Shown piece after piece: positions 27,015-35,499 of a DNA stretch of 64,000 nucleotides. A program made the translations under genes and the position numbers. This stretch comes from JAOUFP01 sp947085825 (GTDB lineage Bacteria > Nitrospirota > Thermodesulfovibrionia > Thermodesulfovibrionales > UBA6898), in NCBI GenBank assembly GCA_947085825.1, contig CAMTXX010000039.1, positions 1-64,000 on the forward strand, written 5' to 3'. Position 1 is the stretch's first letter; every line of letters begins with the position of its first letter. The notes below the pieces were generated by a model that did no database searches, had not been told where the DNA came from, and saw only the letters and a list, made by a program, of their open reading frames with translations.

Positions 27015-27033
27015 TACCTGAGACAGAAGGTGT

Positions 27034-27110
27034 GCGCCCTTAGCTCAGCTGGATAGAGCGTCAGACTACGAATCTGTAGGCCGGGGGTTCGAATCCCTCA
27101 GGGCGCGCCA
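27034..27110 (+). tRNA. tRNA-Arg (ACG anticodon)
   Basis: A 77-nt cloverleaf with acceptor GCGCCCT pairing AGGGCGC, then G and an encoded CCA. The anticodon loop CTACGAA gives ACG, whose A34 must become inosine to read CGC and CGA. The gene for the deaminase that does this, tadA, begins six bases after the CCA. Confidence 0.96.
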
Positions 27111-27116
27111 GCTTTA

Positions 27117-27590
27117 ATGAGCATTAATATTAACCAGGATCCTGAGGTTTATTTTATGAGGCTGGCTTTGAAAGAAGCCGGCCGTGCTTTTCAGACAGGA
27201 GAAGTCCCGGTCGGAGCTGTTTTTGTAAAAGATGGAAAAGTCATAAGTTCCTCCCATAACCTCAGAGAAACCACGAAAGACCCTTCAGCTCACGCGGAGA
27301 TCCTTGTATTGAGAGATGCTGCTAAAATATCCGGCAGTTGGCGCTTGAACGAATCGACAATATACGTTACCAAGGAGCCGTGCGTCATGTGCGCCGGGGC
27401 CCTTGTGAATTCCAGGATAACACGTCTGGTTTACGGCTGCAGGGATGAGAAGGCAGGCGGGGTTGATAGCCTTTACAAGATTCTCAATGACAAGCGGCTG
27501 AACCATCAGGTCGAGGTTGTTTCCGGCATCCTTGAGGATGAATGTGCCGGGATACTCAGAAAATTTTTTAAAGAGCGCAGACTGCGTTAA
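27117..27590 (+). CDS. tadA: tRNA adenosine(34) deaminase TadA
   Basis: A 157-residue zinc deaminase that converts A34 of tRNA-Arg(ACG) to inosine. The zinc and proton-shuttle motif is HAEILVL, and the second zinc motif is PCVMCAGALV; the early GEVPVGAVFV strand is typical. It sits six bases after the gene of its own substrate tRNA. The first ATG is used here: it lacks a strong ribosome site, but the protein then has the usual N-terminal helix (YFMRLALKEA). Confidence 0.93.
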   Translation: MSININQDPEVYFMRLALKEAGRAFQTGEVPVGAVFVKDGKVISSSHNLRETTKDPSAHAEILVLRDAAKISGSWRLNESTIYVTKEPCVMCAGALVNSRITRLVYGCRDEKAGGVDSLYKILNDKRLNHQVEVVSGILEDECAGILRKFFKERRLR

Positions 27591-27623
27591 AGACCCTTTT
27601 TTCGCGACGAAAACGGACCGTGT

Positions 27624-28439
27624 TTATCTCAACCCCAGCACATCCTGCATATCGTATAATCCGGAAGGCTTTCCGGCAAGCCACGAGGCAGCTTTTAAAG
27701 CGCCTCGTGCAAAGGTATCCCTGCTTGAGGCCTTGTGGGTGATTTCGATCCTCTCTCCAAGTCCCCCGAATAATACGGTATGTTCTCCTACAATATCGCC
27801 GGCCCGCAGGGTCTGGATTCCTATCTCTTTTTTAGTCCTCTGGCCAATGATGCCTTTTCTTGCATAAACAGCTATTTCGTCAAGGTCCCGGTTCACAGCA
27901 TCTGCTATTACCTGCGCCATTTTCAAGGCAGTGCCGCTGGGGGCGTCTTTTTTTAATCTGTGGTGAGCCTCCACAATTTCAATATCATAGTCATCACCCA
28001 GCACCCTGGCTATATCCTGAAGGACCTTTAGCAGGAGATTGACCCCGAGACTCATATTCGAGGCCAATACGCACGGGATGGTTTTAGTCAGGGCTTCGAT
28101 CTCTTTTAAATCTTCTTTGGAAAACCCTGTTGTTCCAATAACCATCGCCTTACCTTTGGCTGAGGCGATTTTAAGGTTTTCCTTTGTTGATTCTATGGAA
28201 GTGAAATCTATGACTAAATCAACCTTGTCAATTATCTCTTCAATGCCTGCTGAAAGTCTTATCCCGGTTTCACCAATCCCGGTGAGAATACCGACGTCTT
28301 TGCCTATATCAGCGTGGCCTTTTTTTTCAAAAGCGCCTGAAAGATATATGCCTTCATATTCTTTTGAAAGGGCTGTTATTCTGCTGCCCATCTTTCCTGC
28401 TGCGCCTGCTACTGCAATTTTTATCATGTTAGCCTCCAA
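27624..28439 (-). CDS. dapB: 4-hydroxy-tetrahydrodipicolinate reductase DapB
   Basis: A 271-residue NAD(P)H enzyme of the lysine/diaminopimelate pathway. The nucleotide site is AVAGAAGKMGSRI, VIDFTS and GTTGFS follow, and the signature EAHHRLKKDAPSGTALKMA carries the catalytic His and Lys. A GGAGG ribosome site is in the spacer upstream of the ATG. It lies last in a minus-strand series that begins at uvrA, but the 152-bp repeat-containing spacer before it may separate transcription. Confidence 0.95.
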   Translation of the reverse strand: MEANMIKIAVAGAAGKMGSRITALSKEYEGIYLSGAFEKKGHADIGKDVGILTGIGETGIRLSAGIEEIIDKVDLVIDFTSIESTKENLKIASAKGKAMVIGTTGFSKEDLKEIEALTKTIPCVLASNMSLGVNLLLKVLQDIARVLGDDYDIEIVEAHHRLKKDAPSGTALKMAQVIADAVNRDLDEIAVYARKGIIGQRTKKEIGIQTLRAGDIVGEHTVLFGGLGERIEITHKASSRDTFARGALKAASWLAGKPSGLYDMQDVLGLR

Positions 28440-28461
28440 TATGCTTTTAACGAATTTAAAA

Positions 28462-28565
28462 AACCGCAGAGTTCACAGAGTTATTATATCTCTTTTTTGG
28501 GTTATTACTCTGTGTCCTGTTTTTTGTTTAATAGTCATGGTGTTTTCTCTGTGTTCTCTGTGGTG
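28462..28565. repeat. Imperfect palindromic intergenic repeat (copy A)
   Basis: The left arm (ACCGCAGAGTTCACAGAG region, 28463-28480) is nearly complementary to the right arm at 28547-28565. It belongs to the same CCGCAGAG-type family as the better preserved element at 58727-58837. It has no coding potential and fills the dapB/yacG spacer. Confidence 0.6.
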
Positions 28566-28591
28566 AATTTCTGTTTTTTTATGCTTGCGTT

Positions 28592-28780
28592 CTATTTGTT
28601 GTCTTCCCCTTCTTCCTCCTCTGATTGGGCTGTTTCATCTACAGGTTTCCCGGGAATCCGGTATTCATCTGATGCCCATGCCCCAAGATCGATAAGCTTG
28701 CAGCGTTCAGAGCAAAACGGTCTGAAAGGGTTCTCTTCCCAGGTTGTTATATTTTTACATACAGGACAGGTAATTTTCAT
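28592..28780 (-). CDS. yacG: YacG-like zinc-binding DNA gyrase inhibitor family protein
   Basis: A 62-residue protein with the four zinc cysteines CPVC and FCSERCK, followed by LIDLGAWASDEYRIP and an acidic tail. E. coli YacG binds zinc and inhibits GyrB; the match over the core is close. It lies four bases from the Gx transporter gene. Assignment to the family is good; gyrase inhibition here is inferred. Confidence 0.85.
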   Translation of the reverse strand: MKITCPVCKNITTWEENPFRPFCSERCKLIDLGAWASDEYRIPGKPVDETAQSEEEEGEDNK

Positions 28781-28784
28781 GTTA

Positions 28785-29318
28785 TTAAACTCCTGTATTT
28801 TGAATTTTTTCTCTATCTTTTTTCAACAGGTTTTTTATTAATATGTCCGAGATAATTCCGTTTACGACTCCTGTGAGAGCTCCGATGAGTAAAATGAGGG
28901 GGCTGATTATGAGCACAGGCTCGAGCCTTTGTATAAATAAAAAATAAGCCAAAGATAATTGCGCTATGTTATGGAAGAGCGCGCCGATCAGGCTTATTCC
29001 TACAGCGCCGAAGATATTTTTGAATGCCTTTATGGTCAAGCCCATCGCAACCACACTGGCTATGCCGCCCCCTGCGCTGAGAATAAAGGCCGGGCCGAGG
29101 AAAGTGCCGAGGAAAATTGATGCAAGCACAACCCTTATCAAGGTGACCATGAGGGCGGTTCTGAAGCCGTACAGGATAAGGGCGACAAGCGTTATGATAT
29201 TTGCGAGGCCGGGCTTAAACCATGGTATCGGTGTTGGAAGAAGGCTTTCAAAACCATGCAAGGCAAGGGCATAAGCTGAAAGAATAGCGATACGGCGCTT
29301 ATCCTGTAATTGCATCAA
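28785..29318 (-). CDS. Gx transporter family membrane protein (heptaprenyl diphosphate synthase component I-like)
   Basis: A 177-residue protein with about five membrane helices and many glycines, including LPTPIPWFKPGLANIITL and ILSAGGGIASV. This is the Gx transporter family, which resembles ECF substrate-binding subunits and is often misnamed as a prenyl synthase subunit. It overlaps the NusG_II gene by 20 bp and stands with apbE, a grouping repeatedly seen near flavinylated redox systems. The cargo is unknown. Confidence 0.8.
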   Translation of the reverse strand: MMQLQDKRRIAILSAYALALHGFESLLPTPIPWFKPGLANIITLVALILYGFRTALMVTLIRVVLASIFLGTFLGPAFILSAGGGIASVVAMGLTIKAFKNIFGAVGISLIGALFHNIAQLSLAYFLFIQRLEPVLIISPLILLIGALTGVVNGIISDILIKNLLKKDREKIQNTGV

Positions 29319-29685
29319 GGCCTGGTTGTTGATCTTTTTTGCTGCCGCCTACAATAATCACGAGTTTATTTGGAAGGCATACGATTACTCCTTTGGATAT
29401 CCAGCCTTCTTTAGCGCAAAGCTGGTTTGGACAATGCGGCTCTTTTACGCGCACTTTTCCTTCTTTTATTTCTATAAGGGTATCGCCATAGGGACCGTCA
29501 ACAGAGAGTAATCTGTCTGCGTACAAGGGAAGGGTATAGGCCGGTTTCCCGTCCATTTCTATGACAACGTCCGGGTTATGGGACAGGGCATCTCTTGAAA
29601 TAAAGATACCGGCTATGGATATGGAGATCAGGAACAAAAACAACAGCCTGTCTGCCACCGTGGTATTTTTAATGGTTTCTTTCAA
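29299..29685 (-). CDS. NusG domain II-containing membrane-anchored protein
   Basis: A 128-residue protein: one N-terminal membrane segment (about residues 12-30) and then an exported NusG_II domain. That domain has the motif CPNQLCAKEGWISKGVIVCLP, holding three cysteines that could bind a cofactor or form a disulfide. It is not the transcription factor NusG. Proteins of this type accompany ApbE and Gx transporters. It overlaps both neighbours (20 bp downstream; the apbE stop lies inside its start). Confidence 0.82.
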   Translation of the reverse strand: MKETIKNTTVADRLLFLFLISISIAGIFISRDALSHNPDVVIEMDGKPAYTLPLYADRLLSVDGPYGDTLIEIKEGKVRVKEPHCPNQLCAKEGWISKGVIVCLPNKLVIIVGGSKKDQQPGLDAITG

Positions 29686-30682
29686 TGGTAAGTATCCCCT
29701 CTAATCCTGGTGTTGTATGAATAGAGCCTTTGCTGTCGATTATCATAGCATCTAACCCTATTTCTTTCGCAAGTCTCAATCCTTTTTCAGGCCCAAGTAT
29801 AAAAAGAGCGGTGGAGAAGGCGTCGGCCATGGCTCCTTGTTCTGCAATTACAGTTACGCTTTGGCAGGTATTTGCCGGATGACCTGTTTTGGGTGTCAGC
29901 AGATGATGAAACCTCTGACCGTTAATTATGAAATATCGTTCATAATCCCCTGAAGATGAGATTGCCGTACCGCTGAGATTTATCCTGGCGATTATCTCAT
30001 CGTCATTGTTTTTTTGCCGGGGGTTTTTAATGCCCACAACCCAGGGCTTTTTATCAGGTCGTAAGCCAAAGGATTTTATGTCGCCGGCTATCGCGACAAG
30101 ACCGGCGTTTATTCCTTTTTGTTTCAGGGCCTGCACCGCGAGATCAGCAGCGTATCCTTTTGCGATACCTCCCAAATCAAGCAGCATATCTTTCTTTTTA
30201 AGCAATACTGTGGATTTGTCTCTGTCAATAACAATGTTTTTGTAATTGACGAGAGGAAGTTTTTTCCGGATTTCGGCATCTGTTGGTTTAATTTTATCAA
30301 GAAAATCCCATAGTTTTATCACTGGCCCTATCGTAGGGTCAAAAGCCCCCCCTGATTTTTCAGAGATGTAGACCGCTTTTTCTATGATATCAAGGGTTTC
30401 AGGAGATACTTTGACTTCACGTATTCCGGCGTTCCTGTTGATGGCTGATAATTCGCTGCTATCAGAATAAAAATTAATAAGATTCCCGAATTTCTCGATA
30501 ACGTCAAAGGCATTGTCTATAGCAGCATCAGCCGCGTCTTTAGAATCTGCCACTACTGTGATAGTAACAAAAGTATCCAGCAGGGCTTTGCTTTTCTTGT
30601 ATGAGGATAGCTTATGAGATGAACAGGAACTCAACAGCATACAAAGGAAAAGAAGAAGCAGAAACAGCTTATAATTTTTCAT
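29669..30682 (-). CDS. apbE: FAD:protein FMN transferase ApbE (lipoprotein)
   Basis: A 337-residue enzyme that attaches FMN covalently to threonine in exported redox proteins. I choose the ATG at 30682 (an upstream in-frame ATG at 30751 is longer). From there a clean lipoprotein signal follows, MKNYKLFLLLL with lipobox LLSSC, and AAGGAG lies about 13 bases upstream. Motifs include DTFVTITV, DLGGIAKGYAADLA (FAD site), SGDYERYF, and the metal-binding DAFSTALFILG. No flavinylation target (FMN-bind domain) is visible in the window. Confidence 0.9.
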   Translation of the reverse strand: MKNYKLFLLLLFLCMLLSSCSSHKLSSYKKSKALLDTFVTITVVADSKDAADAAIDNAFDVIEKFGNLINFYSDSSELSAINRNAGIREVKVSPETLDIIEKAVYISEKSGGAFDPTIGPVIKLWDFLDKIKPTDAEIRKKLPLVNYKNIVIDRDKSTVLLKKKDMLLDLGGIAKGYAADLAVQALKQKGINAGLVAIAGDIKSFGLRPDKKPWVVGIKNPRQKNNDDEIIARINLSGTAISSSGDYERYFIINGQRFHHLLTPKTGHPANTCQSVTVIAEQGAMADAFSTALFILGPEKGLRLAKEIGLDAMIIDSKGSIHTTPGLEGILTIERNH

Positions 30683-30741
30683 TAAAATAATAAAACTCCT
30701 TAAAAGAATTGCTCCTAAGTTTAAAATAAATATGAATAAAT

Positions 30742-33270
30742 TTAAAAGCAAGAGGAGGCGGCATTCATGAATTTGGATTTAAGGAACATTCCGGTGTAGG
30801 ATGCAGGATTATCGGCAATGTCTTCAGGAGTTCCCTGCGCAATCACGTAACCTCCATTTTCGCCTCCTTCGGGCCCCAAATCTACAAGATAGTCTGCTGA
30901 CTTTATAACATCAAGATTATGCTCTATGACGATTACTGTGTTTCCCTGATCTGCGAGCATATTGATAATATCGAGAAGCCTTTGAATATCGGAAAAATGA
31001 AGGCCTGTAGTCGGTTCATCCAAAATATAGAGTGTATTGCCTGTTGATTTTTTGCCCAGCTCACGCGAAAGCCTGATCCTTTGGGATTCACCACCTGAAA
31101 GTGTCAAGGCTGATTGACCGAGTTGGAGATATCCAAGCCCGATATCTTCGAGCACCACCAGTTTTCTTCGGATATTGGGAATATTCTCGAAGAAACTTAA
31201 TGCTTCTGTTACCGTCATATCGAGGACTTCTGAGATATTTTTTCCCTTGAATTTGATTTCAAGGGTTTCATTATTATATTTTTTACCTTTGCAACTGTCG
31301 CAGAGTATGTACACATCCGGCAAAAAATGCATTTCAACTTTAATTAATCCGTTGCCGTGACATGATTCGCATCTCCCCCCCGGCAGATTAAAGCTGAACC
31401 TGGATGATGAATAACCCCTGATTTTTGCATCCTGGAGGAGTGAGAAAAGCTCCCGGATAGAAGAGAAAAAATCGGTATATGTCGCGGGATTTGACCTTGG
31501 AGTGCGTCCAATAGGTGACTGATCAATACTGATGACCCTGTCAATTAAATGCAGGCCTGTTATGTCAGTATATTTTTTCTGCTGGAGAAGCCTGTTTGCA
31601 GGTAAACGAGAGAGGCTTTTATGGGCGGCATCATAGAGCAAGTCAAAAATCAATGTGCTTTTCCCTGAACCGGAAACACCGGTAACACAGGTAAACAGCT
31701 TAAGAGGTATTTTTACGTCAATATTCTTCAGATTGTGTTCAGAGGCGCCTTTTATTGTAATAAAATCCCTGGCCTTTCTTCTTTTTGCAGGGGTTGCGAT
31801 AGATAGGGCGCCTTTTAGGTATTGACCGGTGAGGGATTTATCATTCTGCTTTATCTCCTCAGCAGTCCCCTCTGCAACAACCCATCCGCCTTTTGTCCCG
31901 GCGCCCGGTCCCATGTCAACAATATGATCTGCCCAATTGATTGTTTCTTCATCATGTTCAACAATGATAATTGTATTGCCGGCATTCTTTATATCAGAAA
32001 GGCTTTTTAGAAGCTTGTCGCAGTCTTTTGGGTGGAGGCCGATGCTGGGTTCATCCAAAACATATAAGACGCCTGTTAGAGAAGAACCCATCTGTGTAGC
32101 AAGCCTCACCCTTTGGGATTCACCTCCTGAGAGCGTCAGGGACGGTCTGTCCAGGGTCAGATATCCCAACCCGACATGAATTAAAAAAGAGAGTCGGTCT
32201 TTAATTTCTTTTAGTATTCTCGATGCGATGATAGCCTCCCTCTCTGTCAACATGATATTTCCCAGAAACAAGGTGGCGTCATTTATAGACATCCGGCAGA
32301 AATCTCCTATATTGATACCTTGAAAAAAAACACTTAAAGCCTCTTTCCTTAACCTTAGGCCGTCACATGCTCTGCAGCGCTGCTGTTGGTATATTGCTGT
32401 TGAGTCTTCCTGAATCCCTTTGAACCCAAGTCCATTACATTCAGGACAGGCCCCGCTCGCACTGTTAAAGGAGAAGAATCTCGGATTGATGTCAGGATAG
32501 CTTATTCCGCATTTAAGACAGGCAGCGGTAGTCGAAAAAATAATATCCTTGTTCTTGTCGACAATGTTGACGACAAGGGTATCAGCGTATTTGAATGAAG
32601 TCTCTATCGCCTCTGTGGCCTGTCTTTCGATCCCATTTTTTATTATCAGCCTGTCTATGACTATCTCTATGGTATGTCGTTTCTTTTTCTCCAGTATTAT
32701 ATCTTGTGTCAGGTCCATCATTTCATTGTCTATCCTGGCTCTGACAAATCCCTCGCTGCGCATTTCCTGAAGTTCTTTATGGTAGGTCCCTTTTCGGTCC
32801 CTTACTATCGGCGAAAGGATCTGTATTTTTGTATTTGCAGGCAAGGAGAGCACCTCTTTAAGGATATTATTCGATTCCTGAGGCGAGATTTCGGATCCGC
32901 AGTTATAACAGGACGGTTTTCCGAGGCGTGTATAAAGAACACGAAGATAATCGTAAACTTCTGTTATCGTTCCCAATGTAGAGCGGGGACTTCTGCTGAC
33001 TGTTTTCTGGTCAATTGCGATAGAAGGGGAAAGTCCTTCTATAAAATCAATATCAGGCTTCTGCATCTGCTCCAGAAATTGTCTCGAATATGCAGACAGG
33101 CTTTCAACATAACGTCTTTGGCCTTCGGCATAAATTGTATCTATTGCAAGAGATGATTTGCCGGAGCCCGAGGGGCCGGTTATCACCGTGATCGCGTCTC
33201 TTGGAATAGCGAGATCAATATTCTTAAGGTTATGCTCCCGGGCGCCCTTGATCAGGATAAATTTCTGCAT
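30742..33270 (-). CDS. uvrA: Excinuclease ABC subunit A, short form lacking the insertion domain
   Basis: An 842-residue UvrA, about 100 residues shorter than E. coli UvrA. Both ATPase halves are intact (Walker A GPSGSGKSS and GVSGSGKST; two LTLSGGESQR signatures; DEPSIGLHP and DEPTTGLHF). The first zinc finger (CLKC and CPECNGLG) and the UvrB-binding region before it are present. Only about 17 residues separate CNGLG from CRACDGLRL, where other UvrAs have over 100 forming the DNA-clamping insertion domain. The second zinc finger, CESCHG with CDSCKG, is present. It senses DNA damage in nucleotide excision repair. Confidence 0.95.
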   Translation of the reverse strand: MQKFILIKGAREHNLKNIDLAIPRDAITVITGPSGSGKSSLAIDTIYAEGQRRYVESLSAYSRQFLEQMQKPDIDFIEGLSPSIAIDQKTVSRSPRSTLGTITEVYDYLRVLYTRLGKPSCYNCGSEISPQESNNILKEVLSLPANTKIQILSPIVRDRKGTYHKELQEMRSEGFVRARIDNEMMDLTQDIILEKKKRHTIEIVIDRLIIKNGIERQATEAIETSFKYADTLVVNIVDKNKDIIFSTTAACLKCGISYPDINPRFFSFNSASGACPECNGLGFKGIQEDSTAIYQQQRCRACDGLRLRKEALSVFFQGINIGDFCRMSINDATLFLGNIMLTEREAIIASRILKEIKDRLSFLIHVGLGYLTLDRPSLTLSGGESQRVRLATQMGSSLTGVLYVLDEPSIGLHPKDCDKLLKSLSDIKNAGNTIIIVEHDEETINWADHIVDMGPGAGTKGGWVVAEGTAEEIKQNDKSLTGQYLKGALSIATPAKRRKARDFITIKGASEHNLKNIDVKIPLKLFTCVTGVSGSGKSTLIFDLLYDAAHKSLSRLPANRLLQQKKYTDITGLHLIDRVISIDQSPIGRTPRSNPATYTDFFSSIRELFSLLQDAKIRGYSSSRFSFNLPGGRCESCHGNGLIKVEMHFLPDVYILCDSCKGKKYNNETLEIKFKGKNISEVLDMTVTEALSFFENIPNIRRKLVVLEDIGLGYLQLGQSALTLSGGESQRIRLSRELGKKSTGNTLYILDEPTTGLHFSDIQRLLDIINMLADQGNTVIVIEHNLDVIKSADYLVDLGPEGGENGGYVIAQGTPEDIADNPASYTGMFLKSKFMNAASSCF

Positions 33271-33352
33271 GGCTTATTTTTTATAATAACTTAATGGATA
33301 CTGATAAGTTAACTGAGGGGCTGCAAAAAGGAGACATTTTACTTCTGAGCAA

Positions 33353-33445
33353 ACCACCCCTGCCCCTCCTTAACCAAGGAGGGGAGTTGTTGATACCGAA
33401 AGCTCCCCGCCTAATTTAGGAGGGGGGGCCGAAGGCCGGGGTGGT
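33353..33445. repeat. GC-rich palindromic intergenic element
   Basis: In the 337-bp gap between uvrA and ubiA, ACCACCCC (33353-33360) and GGGGTGGT (33438-33445) enclose a perfect 9-bp hairpin (33363-33371 with 33376-33384, loop AACC) and a second G/C-rich pairing. It resembles dispersed REP-like units. The rest of the gap shows nothing clear apart from AT-rich sequence before ubiA. Confidence 0.6.
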
Positions 33446-33607
33446 AAGCGGTATTAAACAAACCCCTGAATTTGTGATTTACCCGCTTGAAATGAGAAGT
33501 AACCTATTATTTTAACTTTTAAGGCAGGTGTTGTAAGATATGTATACTATTTGGCATCTGTTTTTGCGTATATGAGTCAGGCCTAAAAACAGAAAAGGAA
33601 AGGAAGT

Positions 33608-34468
33608 ATGCACGCGGCCACAGATAAGATAACGGTTTATTTACGGATGATTAAGTTCTCCCATTCGATATTTGCCCTTCCGTTTGCTTTTACATCAGCC
33701 TTGTTGGCTGCCTCGGGAATCCCGGAAGCAAGGCAGATTATATGGATAGTGATTGCGATGGTGGGCGCACGGTCAGGCGCTATGGGACTGAACAGGATTG
33801 TAGACAGGAAAATCGACAGTTTAAATCCTCGTACTGAAGGGCGTGAAATCCCGCAGGGCGCCATCAGTGTTTTTGAAGCAGCTTTCTTGGTCATTGTTTC
33901 TTTTGGTTTTTTTGTGCTTGCCGCATATATGCTTAATCCCTTATGTCTGAAGCTGTCTCCGGTAGCGATCGCTGTGCTTATTACCTATTCCTATACAAAA
34001 CGATTCACATGGATGTCTCATTTTGTCCTCGGCCTCTCAATATCTGCTGCGCCTCTCGGTGCATGGATTGCGGTAAAAGGATCTTTTGATATTGAGATTA
34101 TTCCTTTGGTCATCGCTGTAATTTTCTGGCTGGCCGGATTCGACGTGTTATACGCATTGCAGGATATTGACTTTGACAGAAAACACGGACTTTATTCGAT
34201 ACCAAAAAGATTTGGTATCAGGAAATCTATTTATATATCCAGGATATTCCATTTGCTGGCGTTTTTCCTGCTTGTAGTAAACGGCATAATTTTTATGCTG
34301 GGTGGATTTTATTGGACCGGGCTGTTTCTGGTAGCAGGGCTTTTTCTTTATGAACATTCACTGATTCAGGAGGATGATCTCAGTAAGCTCAACATCGCTT
34401 TTTTTAACATGAACGGTTATATCAGCGTGACTGTATTGCTCTTTACCCTGATGGATTATCTGGTATGA
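33608..34468 (+). CDS. UbiA-family polyprenyltransferase
   Basis: A 286-residue membrane prenyltransferase with about eight to nine helices. The first aspartate-rich motif is NRIVDRKIDSLNPRT and the second is YALQDIDFDRKHGLYSIP, which bind the Mg-prenyl diphosphate. It is followed by ubiX with ATGA coupling, as in quinone synthesis. In an anaerobe this points to menaquinone, possibly the futalosine branch (MqnP type), rather than ubiquinone. An AAGGA site precedes the ATG. Confidence 0.88.
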   Translation: MHAATDKITVYLRMIKFSHSIFALPFAFTSALLAASGIPEARQIIWIVIAMVGARSGAMGLNRIVDRKIDSLNPRTEGREIPQGAISVFEAAFLVIVSFGFFVLAAYMLNPLCLKLSPVAIAVLITYSYTKRFTWMSHFVLGLSISAAPLGAWIAVKGSFDIEIIPLVIAVIFWLAGFDVLYALQDIDFDRKHGLYSIPKRFGIRKSIYISRIFHLLAFFLLVVNGIIFMLGGFYWTGLFLVAGLFLYEHSLIQEDDLSKLNIAFFNMNGYISVTVLLFTLMDYLV

Positions 34469-35055
34469 AAAAATACGTTTTTGCCCTGACCGGCGCTACT
34501 GGTTCTATTGTCGGCATAAGAGTTTTGCGGGAGGTCGTTAAGATATCAGAAGTCCATCTGGTCATATCTTCACAATCATTCCCTATTATCCGGCAGGAAA
34601 CCGGGCTTGACTGGTACGGTGATACGGCAGAAGATGTGCAGGGCAAGGTCAGAGAGTCCTTAACCTCAGATAACATTCATTATTATCATGAAATGGACCT
34701 TGCTGCTCCGGTTTCAAGCGGGTCTTTTAAGACAGATGGAATGTTTATCGTCCCTTGTTCGATGAAGACCCTCTCAGGAATTGCAAACGGCTATACGGAA
34801 AACCTAATACAAAGAACTGCTGATGTAACTATAAAAGAGGGTAGAAACCTCGTAATTTCGCCGCGGGAGATGCCTTTTAGCGCCATTCATCTCGAAAACA
34901 TGCTGAAACTGGCAAGACTGGGGGTCAAAATAGCGCCCCCTGTTATGGGGTTTTATCACGAACCACGGACTATAGAGGATATGATAGATTTTGCCGCCGG
35001 AAAAATGCTTGACCTGATGGGAATAGAGCATAATATCTTCAAAAGGTGGGGCTGA
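34465..35055 (+). CDS. ubiX: Flavin prenyltransferase UbiX
   Basis: A 196-residue enzyme that makes prenylated FMN, the cofactor of UbiD decarboxylases. Motifs: ALTGATGSIVGIRVL for FMN phosphate, PCSMKTLSGIANGYTENL, and the late VPREMPFS equivalent ISPREMPFSAIHL. Its start overlaps the UbiA-type gene, so they probably act in the same quinone pathway. A UbiD gene is not in the window. Confidence 0.93.
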   Translation: MKKYVFALTGATGSIVGIRVLREVVKISEVHLVISSQSFPIIRQETGLDWYGDTAEDVQGKVRESLTSDNIHYYHEMDLAAPVSSGSFKTDGMFIVPCSMKTLSGIANGYTENLIQRTADVTIKEGRNLVISPREMPFSAIHLENMLKLARLGVKIAPPVMGFYHEPRTIEDMIDFAAGKMLDLMGIEHNIFKRWG

Positions 35056-35115
35056 TGTCATTTTGTTATAGTTATCAACATCCCAAGGCTATCACATATT
35101 TCACTCATCAATTTA

Positions 35116-35145
35116 TTGACTTAACAGCATATTGATAGATAAAAT
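35116..35145 (+). promoter_or_regulatory. Promoter of the fmdB-like gene
   Basis: TTGACT (35116-35121) and TAAAAT (35140-35145) lie 18 bp apart, 38 bp before the ATG; GGAGG follows before the gene. Confidence 0.45.
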
Positions 35146-35182
35146 AAGGCAATTATATTTGAACTCGGTTTGGAGGTAACAA

Positions 35183-35389
35183 ATGCCTATTTATGAATAT
35201 ATCTGCATGACGTGTATTGAAAAATTCTCATTGCTTCAGACTGTCAATGCTTCTGAGCATGAAACAAAGTGTCCAAAGTGTGCAACAAATAAGGTAAAGA
35301 AAGTGTTATCTTCATTCTGTTGCTCTTCGGCATCAGGCGGGGATATGACTTCATCCATGCCTTCCCGTGGATTTTCAGGAGGTGGTTGA
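35183..35389 (+). CDS. FmdB-family zinc ribbon protein
   Basis: A 68-residue protein starting MPIYEYICMTC with a second pair CPKC, the zinc ribbon of the FmdB/CxxC_CXXC_SSSS family. It ends in a Ser/Gly-rich tail (SRGFSGGG). GGAGG precedes the ATG by seven bases. The family is suspected to be regulatory; no specific role is known. Confidence 0.85.
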   Translation: MPIYEYICMTCIEKFSLLQTVNASEHETKCPKCATNKVKKVLSSFCCSSASGGDMTSSMPSRGFSGGG

Positions 35390-35499
35390 GGCGTTTCGTC
35401 ATGTTGAACATTTTGTTCAGCAAAGCTGATACATAAAAAGTCTTGATTTTTTCAGTACTTAGCAATAAAATAATGCAAATTGGTTTAAAGAGGTGAAGG

